A stretch of DNA of 64,000 nt from Polycladomyces abyssicola (GCF_018326425.1 NZ_AP024601.1:2034001-2098000), one strand, 5' to 3'; numbered from the stretch's first letter, positions 52,526 through 61,597 are shown. Notes: generated from the sequence alone by a model not told the origin. Numbers and translations are program-made.

Positions 52526-52540
52526 CGACATTTATTGTCG
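52526..52540. promoter_or_regulatory. Palindrome upstream of the comG promoter
   Basis: CGACA-TTTAT-TGTCG is a perfect 5-bp inverted repeat beginning seven bases before the comG -35; the left part also forms TGTCGACA. Candidate operator, protein unknown. Confidence 0.4.
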
Positions 52541-52615
52541 TATAAAAATACCTTCACTGCGGCAATATATCCATTAACAGCCAGTGAAGAGTGACCTTCG
52601 ATTCTCAATATGTGA

Positions 52616-52690
52616 TGGGGAGTAGCCAAGCGGTAAGGCAACGGACTTTGACTCCGTGATGCGCAGGTTCGATTCCTGCCTCCCCAGCCA
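52616..52690 (+). tRNA. tRNA-Gln (TTG)
   Basis: Acceptor TGGGGAG/CTCCCCA, anticodon loop CTTTGAC (TTG), D and T arms normal, CCA encoded. Single gene. Confidence 0.93.
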
Positions 52691-52696
52691 TGACAG

Positions 52697-52733
52697 AAGC
52701 CCCCGAGACGCTGAGCGCTCGGGGGCTATCTTT
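52697..52733 (+). terminator. Terminator of tRNA-Gln
   Basis: AGCCCCCGAG pairs with CTCGGGGGCT; ATCTTTT follows. Confidence 0.8.
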
Positions 52734-52867
52734 TGGAACAATTGGTGAATCATTGGGTGAAACCCCGTGATTTGACGGTTTCTTTCCTTCATTTACTATG
52801 GACGGGAGGAGGTAGAGCCAGTATGCTAGAAAAGAGTCGGGAAACGTAGAGGGTGGTGATTGTGAAC

Positions 52868-53707
52868 ATGTCCATCATCGCATGGATCGGGGGCGCCATA
52901 GCGACGGCATTCGTTGCGCTGTGGATCGTCGCCCGTCGAAACACGTACAAACCGATGGTGAAACATGTGAACCTACAAATTCCTCGCCCGGTTCTCTCTT
53001 CTCCATTGAAGATTCTCCATTTAACCGACTTGCACATGGAGAAGCTGTCGATTTCTCCCCAAGCGTTGCTTGCGCAAATCGGGGATACGAATATCGACTT
53101 GATCGCATTGACGGGCGATTATTTGGACACTCCGCGGATGACCAACCGCTTTCTAGAATATATGGATGTTTTGGCTTCTTTGAATCCCCGTTACGGAATG
53201 TACGCTGTATTTGGCAATCATGATTATTGCATCGAAAAACTTTTACCCCAGTTGAAAAAAGAGATGGAGAAGCGCGGCTGCACCGTACTGCAAAACGAAC
53301 ACCGTACACTGGAGTTGGAAGACGGCGTTCGGCTCAACATCATCGGTGTGGATGATCATTACACCGGGCGCAGTGATTTGGCCCGCGCCTACCAAAATGT
53401 CCCGGACGGCATCAACCTCGTGTTGACACACGATCCCAACATTGTACTGGAGATGGCCGATTATTCGTTTGACTATCTGCTTTCCGGTCATTTTCACGGC
53501 GGACAGATTCACTGGCCCAAACCGTACCATCTGAAAAAAATGGGACAACTTCCTCATCTTCGCATCTTCCGCGGTCTGCATTTTTACCAGAACCGCGCAT
53601 ACTACATCAGCGAAGGACTGGGGCAGACGGCCCTCAATCTCCGCCTGCGGTCCCGTCCGGAGATTACGTTCCACACCTTGAATACACCGACCGTGGATGC
53701 ATCATAA
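52868..53707 (+). CDS. Metallophosphoesterase, YkoQ-like
   Basis: The 279-residue protein has a membrane helix (about residues 2-20), then the calcineurin-type motifs LHLTDLHME, LTGDYLD, FGNHDY, LTHDPN and SGHFHGGQ. It is anchored with its catalytic domain likely outside. The gene neighbours are of the ykoN/ykoP type, the B. subtilis ykoNPQ set, although here it is on the opposite strand. ATG 52868 is spaced best from GGTGGTGAT. Confidence 0.83.
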   Translation: MSIIAWIGGAIATAFVALWIVARRNTYKPMVKHVNLQIPRPVLSSPLKILHLTDLHMEKLSISPQALLAQIGDTNIDLIALTGDYLDTPRMTNRFLEYMDVLASLNPRYGMYAVFGNHDYCIEKLLPQLKKEMEKRGCTVLQNEHRTLELEDGVRLNIIGVDDHYTGRSDLARAYQNVPDGINLVLTHDPNIVLEMADYSFDYLLSGHFHGGQIHWPKPYHLKKMGQLPHLRIFRGLHFYQNRAYYISEGLGQTALNLRLRSRPEITFHTLNTPTVDAS

Positions 53708-53721
53708 ACGATACGATCAGA

Positions 53722-53765
53722 TTCCCACCTATTCCGTGTTCTTACGGCATGGGTGGGATTTTTTC
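53722..53765 (+). terminator. Terminator of the metallophosphoesterase gene
   Basis: TCCCACC and GGGTGGGA pair across a 21-base loop with inner pairing; TTTTTT follows. It may also end the converging glycosyltransferase gene. Confidence 0.7.
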
Positions 53766-53777
53766 GTTTGAATGATT

Positions 53778-54893
53778 CTACATGATACTCAGGATCACAT
53801 CCGCCGCCCGCAGGGCAGAATCCGGTCTTCCCAGCTCAAGGGCTTTCGTACGCATTCGTAACCATTGAGCATCTTCTGTTTGCATAGATTGCATCTGTCG
53901 CGGAATGGCGGAAGGAGAGTCCTGGCGAACCGCCACCCGCTGATGCAGCAGGAAGCGAGTGTTCCGCTCCTCTTGGCCGGGGATCGGACGGCAAATGACC
54001 AACGGTAGTCCGGCTGCCAACGCTTCGGAACTGGTCAACCCTCCCGGTTTGGACACAATCCAATCGGACGCATTCATCCATTGTGCCATCCGATCCACAA
54101 ATCCCAACACGCGCACCTGGTCCGCATCGCCGAAACGATCGGTCAACCGTCGAAACAGGGATTCATTTTTTCCCGTCACGACCACCAACTGCACCTCTGG
54201 CCAATCGCGACAAAATGATGTCAAGCACGCTTCCATCGGACCCAAGCCCACGCCCCCGCCCATGATCAGCACCGTCAAACGCTGGCCATCTAGCCCCAGC
54301 ATCTGCCGAAGCTCGGACTTGGCCGGTTGTTGCACGGAAAAAGCAGGGTCAATGGGAATGCCCGTGACATGAATCCGGCTGGGAGTGATGCCAAAACGTT
54401 GACGCAGGCGTTGTTCCACCCGTTCATGGGCCACCAGATAAAAATCGACAGCGGGGTCAACCCAAAAACCGTTGACATCGAAATCGGTGATGGCTGCACC
54501 CAATGCGAACGGCCGTTTCATCCGTCCCTTGATTCTGCCCATCGCACTCAAACATAACGCATGTGTACAAACCACTGCACGGGGTTGTACTTGTTCGACC
54601 CAGTCTTTGAGCCGCTTGGCCACTACTTTCCCCAGCGGTGTTTTGAACCAGTGACTCAGTTCCCCTTCTCTGCGGTATGCCGCTCCCCACAGATGTGGCG
54701 CATACTGCAAGGTGTGGAGATAACATTTGCGGACCATCTGCTCCAGAGAAGGGTTGACCAATGGCATACCGCAAGCGATTTCCGTCTGGAGCTGGGGAGC
54801 GGTGTGCGCCAACCCTTTTTGAATGGCTTGTGCCGCTTTGAAATGGCCATTGCCGCCGATCTGCTCCGTCAAAATCAACACTTTGTCCGTCAT
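53778..54893 (-). CDS. MGDG-synthase-like glycosyltransferase, YkoN-like
   Basis: The 371-residue GT28-type protein has the N-terminal GNGHFKAAQAI loop, VVCTHALCLSAMG, the donor domain with IMGGGVGLGPMEAC and KPGGLTSSEALAAGLP. Such enzymes add sugars to diacylglycerol or to lipid precursors. It is shorter at the N-terminus than UgtP but complete. It is coupled to ykoP-like by ATGA overlap. Confidence 0.82.
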   Translation of the reverse strand: MTDKVLILTEQIGGNGHFKAAQAIQKGLAHTAPQLQTEIACGMPLVNPSLEQMVRKCYLHTLQYAPHLWGAAYRREGELSHWFKTPLGKVVAKRLKDWVEQVQPRAVVCTHALCLSAMGRIKGRMKRPFALGAAITDFDVNGFWVDPAVDFYLVAHERVEQRLRQRFGITPSRIHVTGIPIDPAFSVQQPAKSELRQMLGLDGQRLTVLIMGGGVGLGPMEACLTSFCRDWPEVQLVVVTGKNESLFRRLTDRFGDADQVRVLGFVDRMAQWMNASDWIVSKPGGLTSSEALAAGLPLVICRPIPGQEERNTRFLLHQRVAVRQDSPSAIPRQMQSMQTEDAQWLRMRTKALELGRPDSALRAADVILSIM

Positions 54894-55465
54894 GGCTCCT
54901 CACCATCAAGATAACGCTGTAACAAGCGCGCTTTGGAAATGTAGACCCGTTTGGGGACCAAGGGGCCATTGCCCGTTTTCAGCCGTTTCCACCCTTCGGG
55001 ATGGCAGTTGGATAAAATGAATTTAAAAAAACAGGTTTTATATGCCACATACCAATTGCCGGGCACATCCGCCACGTCAAACCCCAAGTGTTGCGATCCC
55101 CGGTGCAAAAATGTGGTTCCCATCAATATCCGGATTTGACCCGATCGCGGGTGATCAGCTACGAAACGCGCCAATGTGGGGAGAGATTGGCGTACTTCGG
55201 TCAGCACCCTCAACGCCAATTTGACGTCATCTCCCTCATGACGACGCAATATGTGTGCCAACAAGCAATTGTGCAAATGCAATTTGGCATACCAGTCTCC
55301 CCGATGTAAAACCACCCCGTCGGACGTCGTCAGTGTCGGTCCGTGATACGGTTTGATCACCACACGAAACATGTTTTGATTTTCCCTGTCAACGTACTGC
55401 AAGCGGGTACAGTGATAATACACTTGATCCCACAAACGCCAAGCCGACAACAAACCGCCACTCAT
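54890..55465 (-). CDS. YkoP-like protein
   Basis: The 191-residue protein contains GDWYAKLHLHNCLLAHILRR and GTTFLHRGSQHLGFDVADVP, which I associate with YkoP. It lies upstream of and overlaps the YkoN-like glycosyltransferase, as in ykoNPQ of B. subtilis. Its biochemical role is unknown. Confidence 0.72.
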   Translation of the reverse strand: MSGGLLSAWRLWDQVYYHCTRLQYVDRENQNMFRVVIKPYHGPTLTTSDGVVLHRGDWYAKLHLHNCLLAHILRRHEGDDVKLALRVLTEVRQSLPTLARFVADHPRSGQIRILMGTTFLHRGSQHLGFDVADVPGNWYVAYKTCFFKFILSNCHPEGWKRLKTGNGPLVPKRVYISKARLLQRYLDGEEP

Positions 55466-55533
55466 CCCACCAACGCCTCCGATTCGAACTATGCCTTGTT
55501 AGTATGGATCGGGGACGCAAACGGCATGCACAC

Positions 55534-55564
55534 ACAAAAAAAGCGCTCCGCAGTTGCGGAACGC
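55534..55564 (-). terminator. Terminator of the TerC gene
   Basis: GCGTTCCGCAACTGCGGAGCGC on the minus strand followed by T7. Confidence 0.8.
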
Positions 55565-55574
55565 AAACCGTTTT

Positions 55575-56234
55575 TCATTTGGCGGTACGTTTGAGCGCGC
55601 CACCCGCAATCACGACCAACAGAGCCAAAGCGAGCGGTACTGCCCAGGACAAAGCAGAAACGGACTCGACGAACAGTTGATGGATGATGGGATCTTCCAC
55701 GATCAACTGTCCGGCTGTATATCCCAAAATGGCGGAGCCAACATACACCAGCCATGGCAGTTTATTCATCATCACGGCGATGATCCGGCTCCCCCACATG
55801 ATGATGGGGATACTTAACATCAAGCCGAACAGCACCAACCAAAAATCGCCGTGCGCCGCTCCCGCGACCGCCAGAACATTATCCAAGCTCATCACGACAT
55901 CGGCGACGATAATCGTTTTGATCGCTTCCTTCAATCCCCGGCCAACATGGACTTCCGTCTCGTCATCCTCCTCGGTGACCAGTTTCACCGCAATCCACAG
56001 CAAGATCAATCCGCCGATGGACATCAACAACGGGATATTCAACAAATAGGCGGCTATACCGGTCAAAGCGACGCGAAGTACAATAGCGGCACTGGTACCG
56101 AAGATGATCGCTTTTTTCCGCTGTTTTTCAGGGAGCGCTCTTGCCGCCATACCGATGACGACGGCATTGTCCCCACTCAATACCAAGTCGAGGATGATGA
56201 TATTGATAAATCCAATCCAAAATTGTGTATCCAA
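55575..56234 (-). CDS. TerC-family membrane protein (YkoY/YceF-like)
   Basis: The 219-residue protein has seven membrane helices and the paired TerC motifs DLVLSGDNAVVIGMAA and ADVVMSLDNVLAVAGA, whose aspartates are expected to bind metal. YkoY-type TerC proteins export manganese to secreted enzymes. The TTG at 56234 follows GGAG. The yybP-ykoY manganese riboswitch seen upstream of some relatives is not evident here. Confidence 0.85.
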   Translation of the reverse strand: MDTQFWIGFINIIILDLVLSGDNAVVIGMAARALPEKQRKKAIIFGTSAAIVLRVALTGIAAYLLNIPLLMSIGGLILLWIAVKLVTEEDDETEVHVGRGLKEAIKTIIVADVVMSLDNVLAVAGAAHGDFWLVLFGLMLSIPIIMWGSRIIAVMMNKLPWLVYVGSAILGYTAGQLIVEDPIIHQLFVESVSALSWAVPLALALLVVIAGGALKRTAK

Positions 56235-56351
56235 TCCAACTCCATTCCTTCCTGTCTTGCAAGGTTTATACTTGGATAGATTCCCCCCATACGATATCAT
56301 AAACTGAGACAGTGTTGCACCCTACAATGGGAAAGGAAGGGGAACCTGATC

Positions 56352-56633
56352 ATGAAACTGTCCCGTCGGGAAATCGAAAATACGCTGGCCCGTTTTCCGG
56401 GTTGGCGTTGGGAGAATGAGGCACTGGTCAAAACGTTCTCTTTCCCCGCTTATATGGACGGTGTCCATTTTGCTGTACGTGTGGCGGAAGAAGCCGAGCG
56501 CCACGATCATCATCCGGACATGCTGATCAGCTATCGGAATGTCACTGTCACCTGCACCACGCATGATACCGGCGGCGTAACGCAGCGCGACGTCGCGTTG
56601 ATCGAGCGAATTGAGCAACTGATGCAATCATGA
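56352..56633 (+). CDS. Pterin-4a-carbinolamine dehydratase
   Basis: The 93-residue protein has the PCD/DCoH pattern: FPGWRWENEALVKTF, AEEAERHDHHPDM with the active-site histidines, and TTHDTGGVTQRD. It dehydrates 4a-hydroxytetrahydropterin, recycling pterin cofactor, or may have another pterin or molybdenum-cofactor role. AAAGGAAGGGG precedes the ATG. Confidence 0.88.
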   Translation: MKLSRREIENTLARFPGWRWENEALVKTFSFPAYMDGVHFAVRVAEEAERHDHHPDMLISYRNVTVTCTTHDTGGVTQRDVALIERIEQLMQS

Positions 56634-56660
56634 ACAAAACATCATGGTATCAACGTTTGG

Positions 56661-56718
56661 GGGACCCGTTTCCAGCCATGGTTTCCATCCAGGAAGGAAA
56701 CGGGTCCTGTGCTTTTTT
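56661..56718 (+). terminator. Terminator of the pterin dehydratase gene
   Basis: GGACCCGTTTCC and its perfect complement GGAAACGGGTCC enclose a 21-base loop; GCTTTTTT follows. Confidence 0.75.
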
Positions 56719-56780
56719 AAGTCGTGACCTGCTATATCCGGTTGAGCCGGGTGAGCCGCTAGCGAAATTTCCCGTATCGG

Positions 56781-57980
56781 TCAGAAAAACGTAAACTCTT
56801 CCTCCCGTTTGTCCGGTGACAGGTCCAACACTTCCGTCGCATCGACTGCTTCCTGCACCAACCGTTCCACGTCGAGATTGGATTCCGTCCGCTCCGTCGC
56901 GTTCAAATCCGGACGGGTTTTTGGTGATTTGGGAAGAAAAACGGTACAGCAGTCTTCATAAGGCAAAATGGAGGTTTCATAGGTGCCAATCCGTTTGGCG
57001 ATATTCATGATCTCCTGTTTATCCATACCGACCACGGGGCGCAGGACCGGCATCCGAATCACGTGGTTGATCGTGTACATACTCTCCAGTGTCTGACTGG
57101 CCACTTGGCCGAGATTTTCACCCGTGACCAGCGCCAGTGCTTTTTCCTTGTGAGCGATTCGCTCAGCGATGCGGAACATCATCCGGCGCATCACCGTTAC
57201 CGAATACGACTCTTCGCATTTTTGCCGGATCTGCGTCTGAATTTCGGTGAACGGCACCACATGCAGACGGATTTTTCCCCCATAGCGGGTCAGAATTTGC
57301 GCCAGGTCGATCACCTTCTGTTTGGCACGTTCACTCGTGAACGGATACGAATGGAAGTGGATCGCCTGCAATTCGGCTCCGCGTTTCAACGCCAGATATC
57401 CCGCCACCGGTGAATCGATCCCGCCTGACAAAAGTAGAGCCACCCGACCGCTGGCTCCCACGGGCAACCCGCCTGGGCCCGGAATGTCATCACCGTATAC
57501 ATAAGCTGCTTCGGCGCGCACTTCCACATGAACGGTGATCTCGGGTTGATGGACATCCACTTTGATCCCGTCCACATTTTTCAATACGTAACCGCCGATC
57601 AGATGGTTCAACTCCATCGATTTGTGCGGAAACGATTTGATGCTTCGCTTGGCGGCAATCTTAAAAGTAGCAGGCTGCGTTGGCTGCTCGCGGATCAGTG
57701 CCACAGCTGCTTGTTGGAGCGCCTGCAGCTCTGTGGGGACGCGCTTAGCCGGGCTCACCCCGACAACACCGAAAACTTCCTGAAGCCGCTCCACGACGGG
57801 CGGATATGCTTGTCCGTTCAGCTCCACCAACATGCGGCCATATGTCTTTTTCACCTTTACGTCCGGAAAGTCTTTCAACTTGTTGCGGATATTCCGCAAC
57901 AGTCGGTCTTCAAAATCAGACCGGTTCTTTCCTTTCAACGCCAATTCTCCATACCGTATTAAAAGCACATCGTATCCCAT
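56781..57980 (-). CDS. thiI: tRNA 4-thiouridine synthase
   Basis: The 399-residue enzyme adenylates U8 of tRNA for sulfur insertion. It has a ferredoxin-like/THUMP region (residues about 1-165), the PP-loop LLSGGIDSPVAGY, and AVVGMDKQEIMNIA near the end. It lacks the C-terminal rhodanese domain of E. coli ThiI, like the Bacillus enzyme, which receives sulfur directly from the desulfurase NifZ encoded just upstream. Confidence 0.92.
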   Translation of the reverse strand: MGYDVLLIRYGELALKGKNRSDFEDRLLRNIRNKLKDFPDVKVKKTYGRMLVELNGQAYPPVVERLQEVFGVVGVSPAKRVPTELQALQQAAVALIREQPTQPATFKIAAKRSIKSFPHKSMELNHLIGGYVLKNVDGIKVDVHQPEITVHVEVRAEAAYVYGDDIPGPGGLPVGASGRVALLLSGGIDSPVAGYLALKRGAELQAIHFHSYPFTSERAKQKVIDLAQILTRYGGKIRLHVVPFTEIQTQIRQKCEESYSVTVMRRMMFRIAERIAHKEKALALVTGENLGQVASQTLESMYTINHVIRMPVLRPVVGMDKQEIMNIAKRIGTYETSILPYEDCCTVFLPKSPKTRPDLNATERTESNLDVERLVQEAVDATEVLDLSPDKREEEFTFF

Positions 57981-57993
57981 TTGCGTCGCACCC

Positions 57994-59145
57994 TCACGTC
58001 ATGATCTTTTGCAATCGGGGAACCACTTTACACAGTGCCTGTGCACACCGTTCCACTTCTTCTTCCGTGGTGTGATACCCCATGCTGATGCGGATTGAAC
58101 CAACTGCAGCAGCCGGATCCAGCCCCATCGCCAACAGGATGCGGCTCGGTTTTTCCCCTTTGGAAGAACAGGCTGATTTGCTGGAAACGAACACGTTTTC
58201 TTCTTCCAATGCGTGCACGATCACTTCCGAGCGCAGTCCCGGGAAGGAGAAACTGACAATATGAGGCGCACTGCCTTCAGGAGAAGGATCGCCGTTGACC
58301 CGGGCACCTTCCACCCGACTCATCACCTGTTCGATCAGGCTCGCTTTCCAACGCGCCCAACGGCGAACCGCTTCCGGTTGCCGCTCTTTGGCCAGCAATG
58401 CCGCTTTGGCAAAACCGGCGATACCGGGGACATTGTGCGTCCCGGAACGAAGTCCGCCTTCCTGTCCACCGCCTGTCAATAACGGTGCTAATGACACCCC
58501 CTCCCGGACGTAGAGGCATCCCACACCCTTGGGCCCGTGAAACTTGTGTCCGGACAGGGTCATCAGATCCACGCCCCATTCTTTGGGCCGCACGTCAACT
58601 TTGCCGAACGCCTGCACCGCATCCACATGGAACAAAACTTTAGGATGGCGTTTCAGCAGTGCCCCGATCTCAGCGATCGGCTGAATGGTTCCCACCTCGT
58701 TGTTAACGTGCATGACTGTAACCAATACCGTCTCGTCGGTGACGGCCTTCTCTACGTCCGCAGGACGCACCCGGCCGTGCGCATCCACCGGCAAATAGGT
58801 GACACGCCAACCCCACTCTTCCAATTGCTTGCACACACCATAGACGGAAGGATGCTCCACCTGGGTGGTAATCAGGTGGCGACCACGATCACGGTATTGG
58901 AAAGCCACACCTTTGATCGCCGTATTGTTCCCCTCCGTTCCACCGGAGGTGAACACGATCTCCCCAGGGGAAACACCCAGAGTGCGTGCCGTCGCTTCAC
59001 GGGCCTGGGTGACGAGTCGTTCTGCCTTGGCGCCCAGCCCGTGAAGCGAAGCGGGATTTCCATATATGTTGTTCATCACATCAACCATCACCCGCACCAC
59101 TTGATTGTCAGTCCGGGTGGTGGCGCTATTGTCCAAATAGGCCAT
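57994..59145 (-). CDS. nifZ: Cysteine desulfurase, NifZ-like
   Basis: The 383-residue PLP enzyme has AYLDNSATTR at the start, the PLP lysine in LSGHKFHGPKG and the catalytic-cysteine loop SSKSACSSKGE. It is 13 bases upstream of thiI. In B. subtilis this pair supplies sulfur for s4U in tRNA. ATG 59145 follows AAAGGA. Confidence 0.9.
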   Translation of the reverse strand: MAYLDNSATTRTDNQVVRVMVDVMNNIYGNPASLHGLGAKAERLVTQAREATARTLGVSPGEIVFTSGGTEGNNTAIKGVAFQYRDRGRHLITTQVEHPSVYGVCKQLEEWGWRVTYLPVDAHGRVRPADVEKAVTDETVLVTVMHVNNEVGTIQPIAEIGALLKRHPKVLFHVDAVQAFGKVDVRPKEWGVDLMTLSGHKFHGPKGVGCLYVREGVSLAPLLTGGGQEGGLRSGTHNVPGIAGFAKAALLAKERQPEAVRRWARWKASLIEQVMSRVEGARVNGDPSPEGSAPHIVSFSFPGLRSEVIVHALEEENVFVSSKSACSSKGEKPSRILLAMGLDPAAAVGSIRISMGYHTTEEEVERCAQALCKVVPRLQKIMT

Positions 59146-59239
59146 CTCATTCATCCTTTCGCTCACGTCCGCATTCCCCCCGTACCGGGTCCGTGAACTC
59201 CGCAGCTTGTTTCCATGGGTCATTTTATTAGCTTACACC

Positions 59240-60262
59240 TTACGGACGATCGGGGCAACTGGACTTGCGCACGATCAGTTCCGACGGCAACAGGATCTCT
59301 TTTTTGGTTTGCGCTTTTTCGGGGTGTTCCAATCCCTCCAGCAGTAATTCCATCGCTTCAACACCCAATTGATAGGAAAGGATGCGGACACTGGTCAACG
59401 GCGGATGGGTATATGACATGATCGGTGTGTCGTTGAAGCCGACAATGCCCAGCTCATTAGGCACATGAACCCCCTGCTCATGAGCAAAGCGAAGAGCACC
59501 GAGTGCAAGCAAGTCGTCCGCCGCCACCACGGCATCAAACGGCACCCCTTTCTCTCGTAAATGATACATTGCCTGGGTTCCGCCCTCCTCCGAAATCTCC
59601 GCCACCTCGATCCGTTCGGGCACAACCGGGATACCTCGCTCAATCAGCGCTTGTTTATACCCGGTCAACCGGTCCACGCTGACCACCAAATTTTGTGGTC
59701 CACTGATATACGCGATATGGCGATACCCTTGATCCAACAGGTGCAGCGTTGCCTGATACCCTGCTTTGACATTATCGTTGTTGACGGAACGGACAGGCTG
59801 ATCCGCACTGCGCCCGATCACGACAAATGGGGCGTCTTCTTTCACCAGCGCTTCGATCAACGGGTCACGTACCCGCGAAGTGGATAGGATCAGCCCGTCC
59901 ACCCGACGCTCACGTACTAGTTGCAAACACTTTTTCAACTCTTCTTCCGGGGTCAGGCTGATCGAGAGCAAAATGTTGTAATCCTTCTCCTGTGCCACCG
60001 CGGACATCCCTCGGATCGCTTCCGGGAAAAACGGGTTGGAAAATACCTGGTCCTCCCGCCGGCACATTGTGAATCCGATTGTATGGGTGTTACTGCGGGC
60101 CAGACTCCGGGCGATTGCATTAGGTACGTATCCCAACTGTTCCATCGCCCGCCGCACGCGCTCTTTCGTCTCCTGGCTGATCCGGTTGCTTCCTGCGATC
60201 ACGCGTGAAACCGTCGACGGCGACACGCCCGCTTTTTTGGCGACATCCTTGATGGTAGCCAT
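59240..60262 (-). CDS. LacI-family transcription regulator
   Basis: The 340-residue regulator has the LacI helix-turn-helix ATIKDVAKKAGVSPSTVSRV and hinge NAIARSLAR, then a periplasmic-binding-like sugar domain. No sugar-use genes adjoin it, so its targets are elsewhere. A cre-like operator overlaps its own -10. ATG 60262 follows AAGGGGAT. Confidence 0.87.
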   Translation of the reverse strand: MATIKDVAKKAGVSPSTVSRVIAGSNRISQETKERVRRAMEQLGYVPNAIARSLARSNTHTIGFTMCRREDQVFSNPFFPEAIRGMSAVAQEKDYNILLSISLTPEEELKKCLQLVRERRVDGLILSTSRVRDPLIEALVKEDAPFVVIGRSADQPVRSVNNDNVKAGYQATLHLLDQGYRHIAYISGPQNLVVSVDRLTGYKQALIERGIPVVPERIEVAEISEEGGTQAMYHLREKGVPFDAVVAADDLLALGALRFAHEQGVHVPNELGIVGFNDTPIMSYTHPPLTSVRILSYQLGVEAMELLLEGLEHPEKAQTKKEILLPSELIVRKSSCPDRP

Positions 60263-60556
60263 GACGATATCCCCTTCATTTCTCAGCTTGTGCGCAATCG
60301 TTTTCATTATACACGATCGGATGCGAAGTTTGGCCATTGCCATCATGACCGCTCCGAACCGGTAGCGCAGGACGCGGGCACAGTACGTTTCTGATTGGAG
60401 AAAATTGCCCGCGATTTCAGTCCTGCGCTTCTCGAATCGTCGCGAGCGATTTGTTAACCCAGCTGTCCCTCTCATACCGGTGTTTGTGCAACCGTCTGCG
60501 CAGATGAATAAAACAGAGAGCTCCCATCCCCATTTATCACACGAATGTTGAGTCAT
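60263..60556. other. Intergenic region with a long hairpin
   Basis: Apart from the lacI-like promoter, it has a hairpin with GCAGGAC (near 60370) and GTCCTGC (near 60420) arms and an inner GGGCA/GCCC pair. No gene is seen. Confidence 0.45.
60293..60311 (-). promoter_or_regulatory. LacI-family operator overlapping the -10 of the lacI-like gene
   Basis: ATGAAAACGATTGCG (60293-60307) fits the cre consensus WTGNAANCGNWNNCW at all but the last base. TATAAT (60306-60311) overlaps its upstream edge. Autoregulation or CcpA control is predicted. Confidence 0.5.
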
Positions 60557-60916
60557 TTACTTCAACCATTTACAACCCCACTTTTTCATTTCACGGAAAA
60601 TGGGCTTCAGATCCAATCCTTTTTCCGTCAATGCATATTCCACCTTGGGCGGTATCTCCGGATATACTGTGCGAGTGACTATCCCGTGCCGTTCCAGTTC
60701 CTTCAAGCGGACGGACAAGGTTTTGGGGCTGGCTCCCTTGAGCGATTGCAGCAATTCACCGAACCGCTTGGGCCCTTCAATCAAATCGCGCAAAATGAGA
60801 AATGACCACTTGGCTCCAATTACATCCAACACTTCTTCCACTGAACACTGCATCCACTCCACATCCCGATCCGTACACACCTCTTGTTTGTGCGGTGCTG
60901 ACTTGGTCTGTTCCAT
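60557..60916 (-). CDS. HxlR-family winged-helix regulator
   Basis: The 119-residue protein has the HxlR core: CSVEEVLDVIGAKWSFLILR, RFGELLQSLKGASPKTLSVR and ERHGIVTRTVYPEIPPKVEY. YodB/HypR-type members sense electrophiles or oxidants through an N-terminal cysteine; Cys27 (MQCSVEE, or an earlier Cys) is a candidate. It is divergent from a PfpI/nitroreductase pair, its probable targets. Confidence 0.85.
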   Translation of the reverse strand: MEQTKSAPHKQEVCTDRDVEWMQCSVEEVLDVIGAKWSFLILRDLIEGPKRFGELLQSLKGASPKTLSVRLKELERHGIVTRTVYPEIPPKVEYALTEKGLDLKPIFREMKKWGCKWLK

Positions 60917-60988
60917 CCCGATCACTCCTATTACTTTTCTATTGGAAATTATATATCCTGATCGAAATTATGTGTAGAGAAAATCACT

Positions 60989-61001
60989 ACTTTAAAAAAG
61001 T
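60989..61001. promoter_or_regulatory. Candidate operator in the HxlR/PfpI divergent region
   Basis: ACTTT-AAA-AAAGT is a perfect inverted repeat between the divergent genes. YodB-like operators are short A/T palindromes of this style; the link is inferred. Confidence 0.4.
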
Positions 61002-61061
61002 CTGCAATAGGTATATCATGTAAGTGTCTAACTGAAAGAAAGCGTAAGGAGGGCACAATAC

Positions 61062-61574
61062 ATGGCAAACATCGCGGTCGTTTTAGGCAACATGTACCAT
61101 GACAAAGAATTTGAGGTGCCAACGGAAGCCTTCAAAAAAGCTGGCCACAAGGTGACTTTGGTCGGAGCGGAAGCAGGGAGCACCGTAGAGGGATTGTACG
61201 GTGGCAAACAGAAGATTGAACTTTCCGTGGACGATGCAAAAGCGGAAGACTTTGACGCGTTGTTTATCCCGGGTGGATTCTCCCCCGATATCCTGCGGGC
61301 GGATCAGCGTTTCGTGGCATTTGCGCGGAAATTTGCCTACTTGGAAAAACCGATTTTCGCCATCTGCCATGGTCCGCAACTGCTGATTAACGCTGAGGTC
61401 TTGCGAGGCCGTCGGGTGACCGGTTACACCTCGATCCAAATCGATTTGAGAAATGCCGGTGCGCAAGTATTTGACGAAGAAGTGGTCGTGGACGGTGGAT
61501 TGGTCACCAGCCGGACACCGGATGACCTGGACGCTTTCACCCGTGCTTCGCTTGATGTTTTGGCAAGCCGATAA
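61062..61574 (+). CDS. PfpI/DJ-1-family protein
   Basis: The 170-residue protein has the DJ-1/PfpI elbow IFAICHGPQLL with the nucleophile Cys and next His, plus FIPGGFSPD. The group includes glyoxalase III/deglycase-type enzymes and the stress protein YraA. Located between an HxlR regulator and a nitroreductase, it fits an aldehyde or electrophile stress module. Confidence 0.87.
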   Translation: MANIAVVLGNMYHDKEFEVPTEAFKKAGHKVTLVGAEAGSTVEGLYGGKQKIELSVDDAKAEDFDALFIPGGFSPDILRADQRFVAFARKFAYLEKPIFAICHGPQLLINAEVLRGRRVTGYTSIQIDLRNAGAQVFDEEVVVDGGLVTSRTPDDLDAFTRASLDVLASR

Positions 61575-61597
61575 CCCACAGGAATGTTGTCTGAAAG

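Noticed and set aside
56235-56351. yybP-ykoY manganese riboswitch before the TerC gene
   Set aside because: Only about 115 bases separate the divergent genes and the characteristic conserved loops are not present.
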